The translations under genes were made by a program, and so were the position numbers. The notes beneath the pieces were generated by a model. That model saw nothing but the letters and a program-made list of their open reading frames with translations, did no database searches and had not been told where the DNA came from. Below, piece by piece: positions 17,439-27,330 of a stretch of 64,000 nucleotides of DNA (position 1 is the stretch's first letter; each line of letters begins with the position of its first letter). Origin of the DNA: Neomelitea salexigens DSM 19753 (GTDB taxonomy: Bacteria; Pseudomonadota; Gammaproteobacteria; Pseudomonadales; Spongiibacteraceae); contig NZ_AULP01000010.1 in assembly GCF_000422345.1 (NCBI RefSeq), forward strand, positions 62,001 to 126,000, given 5' to 3'.

Positions 17439-19631
17439 GTGTCGATGCACCAATACAGCTTTTTCAATTACCAACACGGTAAGCCTGAACCGGCGCAATC
17501 CATCGACGCCCTCGCCGAAACCCTGAGTAATTATCTCTCTGCCTCACAGGTGGATCAGGTTCGGCGCGCCTATTACTACGCCGAACAAGCCCACGAGGGT
17601 CAGAATCGCCGCAGCGGCGAACCCTATGTTACCCATCCTTTAGCCGTCGCCGGCATATTGTCGGAAATGCGCCTAGATGCGCAGAGCCTCATGGCGGCAA
17701 TGCTGCACGACGTGATCGAAGATACCGCCGTTAGCAAGCAAGACCTCAGCGAGCAATTCGGCGATGCGGTTGCCGAGCTGGTTGACGGCGTGTCCAAGTT
17801 AACCCGTATCGAATTCCAGTCCAAAGCCGAACAGCAGGCGGAGAACTTTCAGAAAATGGCCCTGGCGATGGCCAAGGACATTCGCGTTATCCTCGTCAAA
17901 CTGGCCGACCGCTTACACAATATGCGCACCCTGGGTGTGATGCCGCCGCCGAAGCGCCGCCGCATCGCCCGGGAAACACTGGAAATTTATGCCCCCATTG
18001 CCCAGCGCTTGGGCATGCACAATATCCGCGTGGAATTTGAAGACCTCGGTTTTCAGGCCATGCACCCCATGCGCGCGCAGCGCATCAGCAAGGCCATTCG
18101 CACGCGCTTTGGCGACCGCAGCAAAACCATCGCCAATATTCAGGAAGGCCTGGAAAACTGCCTGCTGGAAGAGGGACACAAAGCCCACGTTGTCGGCCGC
18201 GAAAAACACTTGTTCAGCATTTACAGCAAAATGCGCAACAAGCGAAAGTCGTTGAAAGAGATCATGGACCTGTATGCCTTTCGCATCGTCGTCGACTCTG
18301 TCGACAGTTGCTACCGCGTACTCGGCTGCGTTCACGGACTCTACAAACCTGTGCCGGGGCAATTTAAAGACTACATTGCCATTCCCAAAGCCAACGGCTA
18401 TCAATCCCTGCACACCGTACTCTTCGGTATGCAGGGCGTGCCCATTGAAATCCAGATCCGCACGCAGGAAATGGAGGAAATGGCCAATAACGGAATTGCT
18501 GCCCACTGGCTGTATAAGTCCAGCGAGCAAGATGCCCGCGGCAATTCCAGCCATGCGCGCGCCCGCCAGTGGGTACAAGGCCTGCTGGAAATGCAGCAAC
18601 GCGCTGGCGACTCGCTGGAATTTATCGAGAACGTGAAGATCGACCTCTTCCCGGACGAGGTTTATGTATTCACCCCGCGCGGCGACATTATGGAATTGCC
18701 CGCTGGCGCCACCGCCGTCGATTTCGCCTACGCGGTACACAGCGATGTGGGCAATTCCTGTGTTGCTTGCCGAATCAACCGCCGCCTGGCACCGCTGTCT
18801 GAAGCCCTGCAAAGCGGGCAGACCGTGGAGGTCATTACCACCCCCGGCGCCCAGCCCAACCCGGCGTGGCTGCACTTTGTGGTCACCGCAAAAGCGCGCA
18901 GCGGCATTCGCCACTTCCTCAAACACCAGCGCCGCACCGAGGCAGTGAGCCTCGGCCGCCGCATGCTGGAACGCGCCTTAGGCAGCATGGATGAGCAGCT
19001 GGACAACTTCAGCGACGAGCACTTGGAACAGCTTGTCGACGCCACGCAGAGCAAATCAGCCGACAATATTTTTGAACAAATAGGCCTGGGCAACCGCGTT
19101 GCCTACCTCACCGCCCGACAGTTACTGACCCTGCGCGACCAACTCAGCGACGACGATGACAACGCACCGCCTACCACCAGCCAGCGGCAGACCATGGTCA
19201 TTCACGGCACCGAAGGGTTTTTGGTTAATTTTGCCCGCTGCTGCTACCCCATTCCCGGCGACCACATCGTTGGTATCGTCAGCGCAGAAAAAGGCGTGGT
19301 GGTGCACTGTGAGAACTGCCACAACAGCATTGACCTGAGAAACACCCCTGAGCGCGTCGTACCGCTGAGCTGGGCCGATGATATTGACCGCGACTTCTCC
19401 GTAGAGCTCAAAGTCGAGCTGAGCAAGCAGCGCGGCATTATTGCCGTGCTTGCCACCCGGGTGAATGGCGCCGAGGCCAGCATAGAAAAGATCAGTGTTG
19501 AAGACGAAAACCCGAAGATCAGCACCATCCACCTAGTGATCGGCGTGCGCTCACGCATTCACCTCGCCAGCATCATGCGCCGTATTCGCAATATTCCCGC
19601 GGTGATAAAAGTGACCCGCGAAAAACACTAA
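17439..19631 (+). CDS. spoT: Bifunctional (p)ppGpp synthetase/hydrolase
   Basis: A 728-730 aa RelA/SpoT homologue that makes and degrades (p)ppGpp. The N-terminal HD hydrolase domain is intact (YVTHPLAVAG, then LHDVIEDT with His90-Asp91 from the GTG start), which marks SpoT rather than RelA. The synthetase region follows (GQFKDYIAIPKANGYQSLHT), then TGS (VYVFTPRGDIMELPAGAT), a helical and Cys-containing region (RCCYPIPGD) and a C-terminal ACT domain. The start is either GTG 17439 or ATG 17445, two codons apart; the distance to rpoZ is 15 or 21 bases. Confidence 0.96.
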   Translation: MSMHQYSFFNYQHGKPEPAQSIDALAETLSNYLSASQVDQVRRAYYYAEQAHEGQNRRSGEPYVTHPLAVAGILSEMRLDAQSLMAAMLHDVIEDTAVSKQDLSEQFGDAVAELVDGVSKLTRIEFQSKAEQQAENFQKMALAMAKDIRVILVKLADRLHNMRTLGVMPPPKRRRIARETLEIYAPIAQRLGMHNIRVEFEDLGFQAMHPMRAQRISKAIRTRFGDRSKTIANIQEGLENCLLEEGHKAHVVGREKHLFSIYSKMRNKRKSLKEIMDLYAFRIVVDSVDSCYRVLGCVHGLYKPVPGQFKDYIAIPKANGYQSLHTVLFGMQGVPIEIQIRTQEMEEMANNGIAAHWLYKSSEQDARGNSSHARARQWVQGLLEMQQRAGDSLEFIENVKIDLFPDEVYVFTPRGDIMELPAGATAVDFAYAVHSDVGNSCVACRINRRLAPLSEALQSGQTVEVITTPGAQPNPAWLHFVVTAKARSGIRHFLKHQRRTEAVSLGRRMLERALGSMDEQLDNFSDEHLEQLVDATQSKSADNIFEQIGLGNRVAYLTARQLLTLRDQLSDDDDNAPPTTSQRQTMVIHGTEGFLVNFARCCYPIPGDHIVGIVSAEKGVVVHCENCHNSIDLRNTPERVVPLSWADDIDRDFSVELKVELSKQRGIIAVLATRVNGAEASIEKISVEDENPKISTIHLVIGVRSRIHLASIMRRIRNIPAVIKVTREKH

Positions 19632-19683
19632 TCCCTTTTAACACTCATTAGTCGGCCACCGGCGTGGCGATAAGGATACTTCT

Positions 19684-20067
19684 GTGAGCACTAAAACCAT
19701 CATCAGCACCGACAAGGCCCCAGCGGCTATTGGCCCCTATTCGCAAGCGGTAAAAACCGGCAACATGGTGTTTTTGTCGGGCCAGATCCCATTGATTCCC
19801 GAAACTATGGAAATGATCGAAGGCGGGATAACCGAACAGAGCCAGCAAGTGTTTAAAAATTTGACCGCCGTTGCCGAGGCCGCTGGCGGCAGTTTGAACG
19901 ATGCAGTAAAAGTGAATATTTCCCTCACCGACCTCGGCGACTTTGCTGCCGTCAACGAGGTGATGGCGTCAGTATTTGATGAGCCCTACCCCGCTCGCGC
20001 CTGCGTACAAGTTGCCGCTTTACCGCGCGGCGCGATGGTGGAGATTGAGGTTATTCTCGCCCTTTAA
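19684..20067 (+). CDS. ridA: RidA family reactive intermediate deaminase
   Basis: A 127 aa YjgF/YER057c/UK114-fold protein. It hydrolyses 2-aminoacrylate and related enamines/imines released by PLP enzymes. Family motifs are [23 protein letters not shown] and [20 protein letters not shown], with the catalytic Arg in the ARACVQVA segment. It starts at GTG 19684 after an AAGGATA ribosome-binding site and closes the gmk-rpoZ-spoT-ridA run. Confidence 0.95.
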   Translation: MSTKTIISTDKAPAAIGPYSQAVKTGNMVFLSGQIPLIPETMEMIEGGITEQSQQVFKNLTAVAEAAGGSLNDAVKVNISLTDLGDFAAVNEVMASVFDEPYPARACVQVAALPRGAMVEIEVILAL

Positions 20068-20070
20068 CAG

Positions 20071-20931
20071 TCAAGCCGACCGCGCGTCGCTGAGCACTTG
20101 AACAAAGCCGCTGCGATAGTCGGGGTGCAGGAATTCGTAGCCGCTGTCGCGCAGGCGGCGGTTACTACAGCGCTTGCTGCCGGTTCGCGAAATGGGTGCC
20201 CCGTTTTGCCGGTAGGGCACGTCGAGCTGCTCGGCCAACCAGCGCTGCACGGTTTGGATCGCCACCGGCAGGTCATCAACACCCAAGTAACAGCTCGCCA
20301 CTGACTCACCGCCGTCAACCTTATCAATCAAGTGCGCCAGCACCCCAACGCAATCGTCTCGGTGAATACGATTGCTATAATGCAGTGGCTCGTCCGGCAC
20401 ACACTCACCCGCCTTCACCTTAGCGATCATTTGCAAGCGCCCCGGGCCATAAATACCGGCGAAACGGACAATACTGTGCGGCCAGCCCCTGTCGGCAATC
20501 TGCTGTTCTGCACGCAAAATGCTTTGCCCGGAAAAACGACTGGGGGCCGTCGGACTATCTTCGTCGACCCATTCGTGGCCGCTCTGGTCGTACACACCAC
20601 TGCTGGAAACAAATAACAGCAGCTTGGGCGGCTCGACGATACATTCCAAAATCACCGCGAGCGCGTCTTCAAAAATTTTGCGGTAGCCTTCCGGGTTATA
20701 GCCATTGGGCGTGAGCGTCATTACGATGTAGTCGGCCTGCAAAGGCCCCAAAGCCCGTATGCTGCTGGGCTGCGCAAGGTCAGCTGACAAGCCCTCTACC
20801 CCCGCTGGCAACTTGCTAACATCACGGCGCATACCCTGCACATGCCAGCCCTTTGCCAAGTAGCGCGCCGCCAGCCCACCACCAATATCGCCACAACCAA
20901 CAATCAACAGCCGCTTCGTACTCGCGTTCAT
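20071..20931 (-). CDS. NAD(P)-binding epimerase-like protein (YeeZ-like SDR)
   Basis: A 286 aa extended short-chain-dehydrogenase-fold protein. The nucleotide-binding motif is IVGCGDIGGGLAARYLAKGW, close to GxGxxG; the central region has VSSSGVYDQ and FAGIYGPGRLQ as in atypical SDRs related to YeeZ. No YxxxK catalytic pair is obvious, so it may bind NAD(P) without classical dehydrogenase chemistry. It is convergent with ridA and divergent from the quinone oxidoreductase gene. Specific function unknown. Confidence 0.8.
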   Translation of the reverse strand: MNASTKRLLIVGCGDIGGGLAARYLAKGWHVQGMRRDVSKLPAGVEGLSADLAQPSSIRALGPLQADYIVMTLTPNGYNPEGYRKIFEDALAVILECIVEPPKLLLFVSSSGVYDQSGHEWVDEDSPTAPSRFSGQSILRAEQQIADRGWPHSIVRFAGIYGPGRLQMIAKVKAGECVPDEPLHYSNRIHRDDCVGVLAHLIDKVDGGESVASCYLGVDDLPVAIQTVQRWLAEQLDVPYRQNGAPISRTGSKRCSNRRLRDSGYEFLHPDYRSGFVQVLSDARSA

Positions 20932-21027
20932 GTTCCCACCTTAGTCGGTTCAAGCCCAAGCTCAGCTCAGGCATACTTGGGCACATTCGCCCTCGCAGGT
21001 CGGGGAGCATAGCAAAGGGGAACAACA

Positions 21028-22026
21028 ATGACAGCGCTTCCAACACACGTTCGCTGCGTTAACGTCAACGATGATCACAGCCTGGTAATCGGCGAGCAGC
21101 CACTGCCTAAATGCGGCGCCGGCGAACTGTTGATTACCGTGTCTGCTGCGGGTGTTAACCGGCCCGACTTAATGCAGCGCTATGGCCTTTACCCCCCTCC
21201 GGCTGACGCCAGTCCGATTCTCGGCTTGGAGGTTGCCGGGCGCGTCGCCGCCATCGGCGAAGGCGTAAACGGCTGGCAAATTGGCGACCGCGTGTGCGCG
21301 CTGTGCAACGGCGGTGGCTATAGCGACTACGTCGCCGTGCCCGCCGGGCAATGCCTACCCATTCCCGATGCCTTAAATGACGTGCAAGCAGCGGCACTGC
21401 CCGAGACCTACTTCACCGTTTGGCACAATGTCTTTGAGCGCGGCGCCTTGCAACCCGGCGAGTCGTTTCTAGTACACGGCGGCAGCAGCGGTATCGGCAC
21501 CACCGCCATCGCGCTGGCTGGCGCCTTCGGCGCTAAGGTATTCACCACCGCAGGCAGCGCCGAAAAATGTGCCGCTTGTGAATCGCTTGGCGCGAGCATT
21601 GCCGTCAATTACCGAGAGCAGGATTTTGTCGAACAACTGCGCGCGGCCACCAACGGTCGCGGTGTCGATGTGATTCTGGATATGGTTGGCGGCGATTATA
21701 TCCGCCGCGATATCGACCTTGCCGCCGAGGATGGCCGCATTGTTTTTATCGCCTTCCAAGGTGGCTTTGCCGCCGAGCTGAACTTCTTGCCGGTGTTAAT
21801 GAAGCGGCTCACCCTCAGCGCATCCACCCTCCGCGCGCAGAGCCGCGACCAAAAAGCCGCCATTGCCAGCGCCCTGCGCGAACGCGTGTGGCCATTGCTG
21901 GCTCGCGGTGAACTGCAGCCCGCCATCGACAGTGTCTACCCCCTTGAGCAGGTTGCCGACGCCCACGCGCGCATGGAGAGCAGCGAGCATATTGGCAAGC
22001 TGATACTGGATCTGCAACGCCAATAG
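21028..22026 (+). CDS. NAD(P)H quinone oxidoreductase, zinc-free MDR (PIG3-like)
   Basis: A 332 aa medium-chain reductase. The N-terminal GroES-like domain contains VSAAGVNRPDLMQRYGLYPPP, characteristic of the PIG3/TP53I3-like group; the nucleotide-binding fold has VHGGSSGIGTTAIALAGAFGA (AxxGxxG-type). No zinc-ligand cysteines are seen, so it should reduce quinones with NADPH. It lies just upstream of oxyR, which fits a role in redox stress, but an oxyR-dependent link is only inferred. Confidence 0.9.
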   Translation: MTALPTHVRCVNVNDDHSLVIGEQPLPKCGAGELLITVSAAGVNRPDLMQRYGLYPPPADASPILGLEVAGRVAAIGEGVNGWQIGDRVCALCNGGGYSDYVAVPAGQCLPIPDALNDVQAAALPETYFTVWHNVFERGALQPGESFLVHGGSSGIGTTAIALAGAFGAKVFTTAGSAEKCAACESLGASIAVNYREQDFVEQLRAATNGRGVDVILDMVGGDYIRRDIDLAAEDGRIVFIAFQGGFAAELNFLPVLMKRLTLSASTLRAQSRDQKAAIASALRERVWPLLARGELQPAIDSVYPLEQVADAHARMESSEHIGKLILDLQRQ

Positions 22027-22063
22027 TAGGCAGGCCAGAGTCGTCGGTGTACACTGCAGCGCT

Positions 22064-22078
22064 ATAGTCTAAAACTAT
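22064..22078 (+). promoter_or_regulatory. Putative OxyR binding site upstream of oxyR
   Basis: ATAGTCTAAAACTAT fits the OxyR half-site consensus ATAGnTnnnAnCTAT at 9 of 10 fixed positions, and the T-N11-A LysR pattern. It ends 16 bases before the oxyR start codon, where binding would allow autoregulation. Confidence 0.6.
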
Positions 22079-22094
22079 CGAACCAGGCAATTTT

Positions 22095-23018
22095 GTGACG
22101 CTAACAGAATTACGCTACATCATCGCGCTCCAAGAAACCGGACATTTTGGCAAGGCCGCCGAGCGCTGCTTTGTTAGCCAACCCACCCTCAGTGTGGCGG
22201 TTAAAAAGCTTGAAGAGGAATTAGCGGTAAGCTTGTTCGAACGCAGCCGCGGCCAGGTGACCTGCACGCCTATCGGCGAGCAGATTATCGAGCAATCCCG
22301 CTACGTGCTGGAACAGAGCGAGCGGATTCGCGAACTGGCCGCCCAGGGACGCGACCCTCTGGGCAGCCCAATGGCGCTGGGCGCCATTCACACCGTCGGC
22401 CCCTATCTTTACCCACGTGCCATCCCTCGCATCCGCGAACTCGCGCCACAAATGCCACTGTATGTTGAGGAAAATATGACGGCGATTCTTCGCGGTCGCC
22501 TGCGCAGCGGCAAGCTCGACGCCATCGTTATTGCCCTGCCCTTCAATGAACCCGAGGTGGTTACCCAAACGCTTTACGAAGAGCCCTTTGTGGTGCTGCT
22601 GCCAGGCGATCACCCACTGGCCGCGAAGTCCCATATTGAGCACAGCGACCTGTATCAGCAAAACGTGTTGCTACTGGGCGAAGGCCATTGTTTTCGCGAC
22701 CAAGTGCTCGCCGCCTGCCCCGGTCTACAGCAGCACCTGGCCCGCAGTGACCGCTTGCTCCAGTCAGTGGTTGAGGGCAGCTCTTTGGAAACCCTCAAAC
22801 ACATGGTGGCCTCCAAACTCGGCATCAGCATTTTGCCTTTGTCCGCCGCCCAAGTCGGGCCCTATGGCGACGGTATGTTGTGCACTCGGCCCTTTGCCGG
22901 CACACCGCCCACGCGGGAAATTGCCCTGGCCTGGCGGGCCAGCTTCCCCCGCCACCAAGCCATCGACGTTATCAGCCAGGCGATCAAAACCGCCCACAGC
23001 GATCATCCCTCCACATGA
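22095..23018 (+). CDS. oxyR: Hydrogen-peroxide sensing regulator OxyR
   Basis: A 307 aa LysR-family regulator. The N-terminal winged helix reads FGKAAERCFVSQPTLSVAVKKLEEEL. The sensing pair is conserved exactly in position: GHC at Cys199 and AAC at Cys208, numbered as in E. coli OxyR, which form the peroxide-induced disulfide. The start is GTG 22095 (MTLTELRYIIALQETGHF). Its TGA overlaps the recG start by four bases, the oxyR-recG pairing also known in Pseudomonas. A probable self-binding site lies just upstream. Confidence 0.96.
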   Translation: MTLTELRYIIALQETGHFGKAAERCFVSQPTLSVAVKKLEEELAVSLFERSRGQVTCTPIGEQIIEQSRYVLEQSERIRELAAQGRDPLGSPMALGAIHTVGPYLYPRAIPRIRELAPQMPLYVEENMTAILRGRLRSGKLDAIVIALPFNEPEVVTQTLYEEPFVVLLPGDHPLAAKSHIEHSDLYQQNVLLLGEGHCFRDQVLAACPGLQQHLARSDRLLQSVVEGSSLETLKHMVASKLGISILPLSAAQVGPYGDGMLCTRPFAGTPPTREIALAWRASFPRHQAIDVISQAIKTAHSDHPST

Positions 23019-25090
23019 CCCAAGCCCTGCACCAACTTGATGTAAGTTCGCTCAAGGGCGTAGGTCCAAAGCTGAGAGAAAAGCTCAAAAAGCTCGGACT
23101 GCACAGTGTGCAAGATCTGCTTTTCCACCTGCCACTGCGCTACCAAGATCGCACCCGCATCTGCCCTATCGGCGCCTTGCGACCCGGCAACGATGTGGTG
23201 ATCGAAGGCGAAGTACTCGCCGCCGATATCACTTTCGGGCGACGGCGCAGCCTGGTTTGTCGGCTGCGCGACGGCACCGGCACCACAACACTGCGCTTCT
23301 TTCACTTCAACGCCGCGCAGAAACAACAACTCAGCAAAGGCGCGAGACTGCGCTGTTTTGGCGAAGCCCGGCGCGGCGCCAGCGGCCTGGAGTTTTACCA
23401 CCCGGAGTACACCGTTCTGCAAGGGGGGGCGGTCGCTCCCGTCGAAGACCGGCTGACGCCCATTTACCCAAGCACGGAAGGGTTTGCTCAAACCAGCTGG
23501 CGAAAACTATGCGGCCAAGCCCTACACTATCTCGATACTCACCCCATTACCGAATGGCTACCGCCGACGGCACTGCCAGGTCGCTGGACACTGGCCGAGG
23601 CACTGCGCTATTTGCATCATCCACCGGCAGACGCCTCGCTTGAGCTACTGCAATCTGGCCAGCACCCCAGTCAGCAGCGCCTCGCCTTTGAAGAATTACT
23701 GGCCCATAACCTGGCGCTGCAGAAATTGCGCGTCGAGGCCCGCCGCTTTGGCGCGCCCCGGCTCGACGGCCCCGATGATCTCGAAAATGCCTTTCTCAAC
23801 GGCCTGGGTTTCACCCTCACCTCCGCGCAGCGGCGTGTTGCCGATGAAATCCGCCGCGACCTGCACCAGGGCGCGCCCATGCTGCGTTTGGTGCAAGGTG
23901 ATGTCGGCAGTGGCAAAACCGCCGTTGCTGCACTCGCCGCACTGCGCGCTGCCGCCAGCGGTTATCAGGTTGCCATCATGGCGCCCACCGAGATCCTCGC
24001 CGAGCAGCACTTCCACAACTTCAGCCAATGGCTGGCCCCGCTCAATCTGGACGTTGCCTGGCTCAGCGGCAAGCAAAAAGGCAAGGCCCGAGCCGCTGCC
24101 CAACAGCGCGTTGCCGAGCACAAAGCGCACGTCGTGGTAGGCACCCACGCGCTGTTTCAAGACGAGGTAATATTCGCCAAACTCGGCCTGGTTATTGTCG
24201 ACGAACAACACCGCTTCGGCGTGCACCAACGCCTCGCTCTCAAACAGAAAGGCGAGGATCACGTCGGCCATCCCCACCAATTAATTATGACGGCCACCCC
24301 TATCCCCAGAACCCTGGCAATGACCGCCTACGCTGACCTGGATACCTCGGTCATCGACGAATTGCCGCCGGGGCGTAGCCCGATCAACACCGTGGTGCTC
24401 GCCAACGACCGGCGCGAGCAAATTGTCGAACGGCTACGCGCCGTCTGCCAAAGTGGCCAACAAGCCTATTGGGTATGCACCTTGATCGAAGAATCAGACA
24501 AATTGCAGGCACAAGCCGCCGAGGTGAGCTGGCAACAACTGAAAGGCGCACTACCGGAATTGAACGTCGGCTTGGTGCACGGGCGCATGAAAGCCGCCGA
24601 AAAGGCCGCCATGATGGCAGACTTCAAGGCCGCAAAAGTCGATTTGCTGGTTGCAACAACGGTTATTGAAGTAGGTGTTGATGTCCCCAACGCCACGCTG
24701 ATGATTATCGAAAATGCCGAGCGCTTGGGGCTCGCACAACTCCACCAACTGCGCGGTCGAGTGGGCAGAGGGCACCAACAAAGTCACTGCGTACTGCTCT
24801 ATCAAAGTCCGTTGTCGCGCAATGGCCGCCAGCGCTTATCTGCACTACGCGACAGCAACGACGGCTTTGTCATCGCCGAACAAGACCTGCAACTACGCGG
24901 CCCCGGCGAAGTCCTCGGCACCCGTCAAACCGGGCTAATGAGTTTTAAAATTGCCGACCTGCAACGCGACGAGGGCCTACTGGACAGCGTGCGAGAACAG
25001 GCGCGCCTACTCAGCGAACACCACCCACAAAATGTTCAGCCACTCATCGATCGCTGGCTGGCCGAGCGCACACTTTACGCCAGCGTATAG
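23015..25090 (+). CDS. recG: ATP-dependent DNA helicase RecG
   Basis: A 691 aa branch-migration and fork-reversal helicase. The N-terminal wedge domain contains LKGVGPKLREKLKKLGLHSVQDLLFHLP; helicase motifs include Walker A LVQGDVGSGKTAVA, DEQHRFG (motif II), TATPIPRTLAM (motif III) and QLRGRVGRG (motif VI), with the TRG-motif region QLRGPGEVLGTRQTG. The start is ATG 23015 within the oxyR stop (ATGA overlap); a longer in-frame reading from 22880 lies inside oxyR and lacks family similarity. Confidence 0.97.
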   Translation: MTQALHQLDVSSLKGVGPKLREKLKKLGLHSVQDLLFHLPLRYQDRTRICPIGALRPGNDVVIEGEVLAADITFGRRRSLVCRLRDGTGTTTLRFFHFNAAQKQQLSKGARLRCFGEARRGASGLEFYHPEYTVLQGGAVAPVEDRLTPIYPSTEGFAQTSWRKLCGQALHYLDTHPITEWLPPTALPGRWTLAEALRYLHHPPADASLELLQSGQHPSQQRLAFEELLAHNLALQKLRVEARRFGAPRLDGPDDLENAFLNGLGFTLTSAQRRVADEIRRDLHQGAPMLRLVQGDVGSGKTAVAALAALRAAASGYQVAIMAPTEILAEQHFHNFSQWLAPLNLDVAWLSGKQKGKARAAAQQRVAEHKAHVVVGTHALFQDEVIFAKLGLVIVDEQHRFGVHQRLALKQKGEDHVGHPHQLIMTATPIPRTLAMTAYADLDTSVIDELPPGRSPINTVVLANDRREQIVERLRAVCQSGQQAYWVCTLIEESDKLQAQAAEVSWQQLKGALPELNVGLVHGRMKAAEKAAMMADFKAAKVDLLVATTVIEVGVDVPNATLMIIENAERLGLAQLHQLRGRVGRGHQQSHCVLLYQSPLSRNGRQRLSALRDSNDGFVIAEQDLQLRGPGEVLGTRQTGLMSFKIADLQRDEGLLDSVREQARLLSEHHPQNVQPLIDRWLAERTLYASV

Positions 25091-25157
25091 TTCAAGTTGT
25101 TGGCAAACCCACTTGCACCAACCACCCCTGTCTTTACTAACGACAGCGGGATAGTTT

Positions 25158-27194
25158 TTAGCTTTGGACTAGGCTCTGAGCCGGCAAAGGCGCAGGCAGA
25201 TCATCGCGCTGCCCCTGAGTTGCCGCCACGCTTCGACCATGCAAGGTTACATCGTCGATCTGATTGCGGTAACGCGGTGCGGGCAGAGCACCTGGCTCGT
25301 CACCTACAAAGCTGACCATCTGGAAACCGAGGACGTCGGGAGAACCGGCAGTAAGTTTATCCTGCCACCAAAATTCGAAGATGGCCTCCTCGGCACTGAG
25401 ATGAACAATGCCATAGCCGTGGTCAACCCACTCCTGGTATTGAATGTTTTTATTGGCCGTCACACTGGCAAGCTCTAATGCCCGGGCGCCCGCAACCTGC
25501 ACCTCTTCGGTGCTACCCGGCAGCGCATTGGCCACTAGCTCATCGGCGCCGCCACGACCCATTGAACTTGGCGCAAACTCCACTCCCACCGAGGCTGCGC
25601 GATTATTTAGGGCTGCTAGGTTTCCCGTACCGAGACGGCCATAACCTGCGGCAATATTGCTGGGTCTTGATCCCGCGCGCGGGTTGGCCAGAGGCAATGA
25701 GGACTGATAGCCGTTGAGCAAGGCATTGTCTGCCACCAGGTCGCTCGCCCAGTTTCCGTGCATGTCGCCGGACAGAACAATATTGTTGGCGATATTGTTG
25801 TCACGCAGATAATCAAACCAGGCTTTGCGCTCCTCGGTAAATGACGACCATCGGGTTTCGATAGGCGACCCAGGAACACTCGCCTCAGCCGTTGCCGCTG
25901 GAATATTCCACGGTGCCAGCCAGCTTTGATGGGGAATCACTCGCCAGACCTTGCCAGCATCAGCCGAGGCCTTCATTTGCTCGGTAATAAAGCTAAATTG
26001 CTGGCGGCCGAGCAAGGATTGGCCGCTGCTTAAATGTGCGGAATAGTCATCAGCCAGCTCGTCGGTATTCAGCTGCCGGTAGAGTTCGATATCGGTACAC
26101 AGAATATCGGCGAGCGCGCCGTACTCCAGCTTGCGCCATAACTGTCTCGGTAGTGGTGGCTCGGGGTAGCTGCCATCGTCAACGCGCAATGGGTTGCCGG
26201 CCACGTCGGCGGGTGGCCGACAGGGCGTCCACAACCAGAATGCATCAATGGTCTGATCCAGAGTGGTGGTCTGACTATCGCTATCGATGCTGCTGTCGTC
26301 GAGCTCGTTGCCAAAGCCCGGGTCGATATCATGGTTGTCCCAAATAATTGTCCACGGGTGCTGCTGGTGAGCGCGAAGTAAGTTGGGCTCTGAGCGATAC
26401 AGCGCATAGCGGCGACGCACCTCGTCAACGTTTAACCAATCTCGGTAGTCCACGTCGGAAATGGCATTGCGCTCAACGCCATCGCGGTCAACCCGCGCCC
26501 GCACTTCCTCATCTTGGTCAACAAAATCATAAATATAGTCCCCGAGGTGAATCACCAAATCCAAGTCATTGCGGTCGGCAATATGGCCATAACCCGACCA
26601 GTAGCTGGACCAGTAGCTCGAACACGACACCACCGCAAAACGCAGCTCATCACTCGCGCTGCCGGCGTCGGGCGCGGTGCGTGTACGGCCCACAATCGAC
26701 ATTCTCTCGAAAGCGCCAAACGCATAGTAATACGTGGTGGCCGGGCTCAGGCCTGCGACATCAACCTTCACTGTCCAGTCCCGCTCGGCGGAGGTTGTCG
26801 TGGAGCCCCGAGCAACAACGTTGGTCAACGCCGGATCAGTCGCGACCAGCCAATTCACCTGCGCATCGTCAAAGCCCTGCGGATCGGCGACCAAGGGGCC
26901 ACGCGGATCAGGGATCGTTACTCGCGTCCAAATTATCACTCGGTCCGATAAGGGATCACCCGAGGCAACGCCGTGGGCGAAGGGCAGCAGGCTATCCACC
27001 ATTGGATAATCAAAGCCGCTCAGTTGCGCAAAGTCCGCCACCTGAGGAGGATTATCATCGTCCGGTGATGGCGTCTGACCACCAGCGCGGCCCGACTTGC
27101 TGGAGGAATGACAACCGGTCAAAAAAGCCATCGAACTCGCACTGGCGAGGCCAACCATGCCTTTCAGCAGGGTACGGCGGGAAACTGGCGGCAT
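25158..27194 (-). CDS. Tat-exported alkaline phosphatase D-like protein
   Basis: A 678 aa PhoD-family metallophosphoesterase. The N-terminus has a twin-arginine signal (VSRRTLLKGMVGLASASS) followed by a possible lipobox LTGC, so the protein may be a lipoprotein or be cleaved after export. Metal-binding motifs seen are VVSCSSYW, DLVIHLGDYIYD, IWDNHDIDPGFGNE and LSGDMHGNW. Known PhoD enzymes are Ca/Fe phosphodiesterases and phosphomonoesterases used in phosphate scavenging. It is longer than Bacillus PhoD (about 580 aa), with an extended C-terminus. No PHO box was identified upstream. Confidence 0.87.
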   Translation of the reverse strand: MPPVSRRTLLKGMVGLASASSMAFLTGCHSSSKSGRAGGQTPSPDDDNPPQVADFAQLSGFDYPMVDSLLPFAHGVASGDPLSDRVIIWTRVTIPDPRGPLVADPQGFDDAQVNWLVATDPALTNVVARGSTTTSAERDWTVKVDVAGLSPATTYYYAFGAFERMSIVGRTRTAPDAGSASDELRFAVVSCSSYWSSYWSGYGHIADRNDLDLVIHLGDYIYDFVDQDEEVRARVDRDGVERNAISDVDYRDWLNVDEVRRRYALYRSEPNLLRAHQQHPWTIIWDNHDIDPGFGNELDDSSIDSDSQTTTLDQTIDAFWLWTPCRPPADVAGNPLRVDDGSYPEPPLPRQLWRKLEYGALADILCTDIELYRQLNTDELADDYSAHLSSGQSLLGRQQFSFITEQMKASADAGKVWRVIPHQSWLAPWNIPAATAEASVPGSPIETRWSSFTEERKAWFDYLRDNNIANNIVLSGDMHGNWASDLVADNALLNGYQSSLPLANPRAGSRPSNIAAGYGRLGTGNLAALNNRAASVGVEFAPSSMGRGGADELVANALPGSTEEVQVAGARALELASVTANKNIQYQEWVDHGYGIVHLSAEEAIFEFWWQDKLTAGSPDVLGFQMVSFVGDEPGALPAPRYRNQIDDVTLHGRSVAATQGQRDDLPAPLPAQSLVQS

Positions 27195-27305
27195 TGCAGG
27201 GCCCTCTATGTAACAAATAACGAAAACGTGCAGTATTGCACGCCAACGTTACAAGCGTAAGAAGGCGAGCGCAGACCTTGTTTGTTAATCGCGACAAGCG
27301 CATTA

Positions 27306-27321
27306 TGTACCGATCAGTACA
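27306..27321. promoter_or_regulatory. Putative operator for the adjacent TetR regulator
   Basis: TGTACCGATCAGTACA is a near-perfect 16-base palindrome (one mismatched pair) ending 9 bases before the TetR start at 27331. Its position suggests autoregulation of the TetR-dehalogenase operon; it also lies in the upstream region of the divergent phosphatase gene. Confidence 0.6.
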
Positions 27322-27330
27322 AAAAGAATC

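Noticed and set aside
17913-18926. 337-codon minus-strand frame under spoT
   Set aside because: Shadow of spoT codon usage; no start context and no recognisable domain.
26348-27220. 290-codon plus-strand frame under the PhoD-like gene
   Set aside because: Product is Pro/Arg/Ser-rich with no fold; the minus-strand gene has Tat signal and metal motifs.
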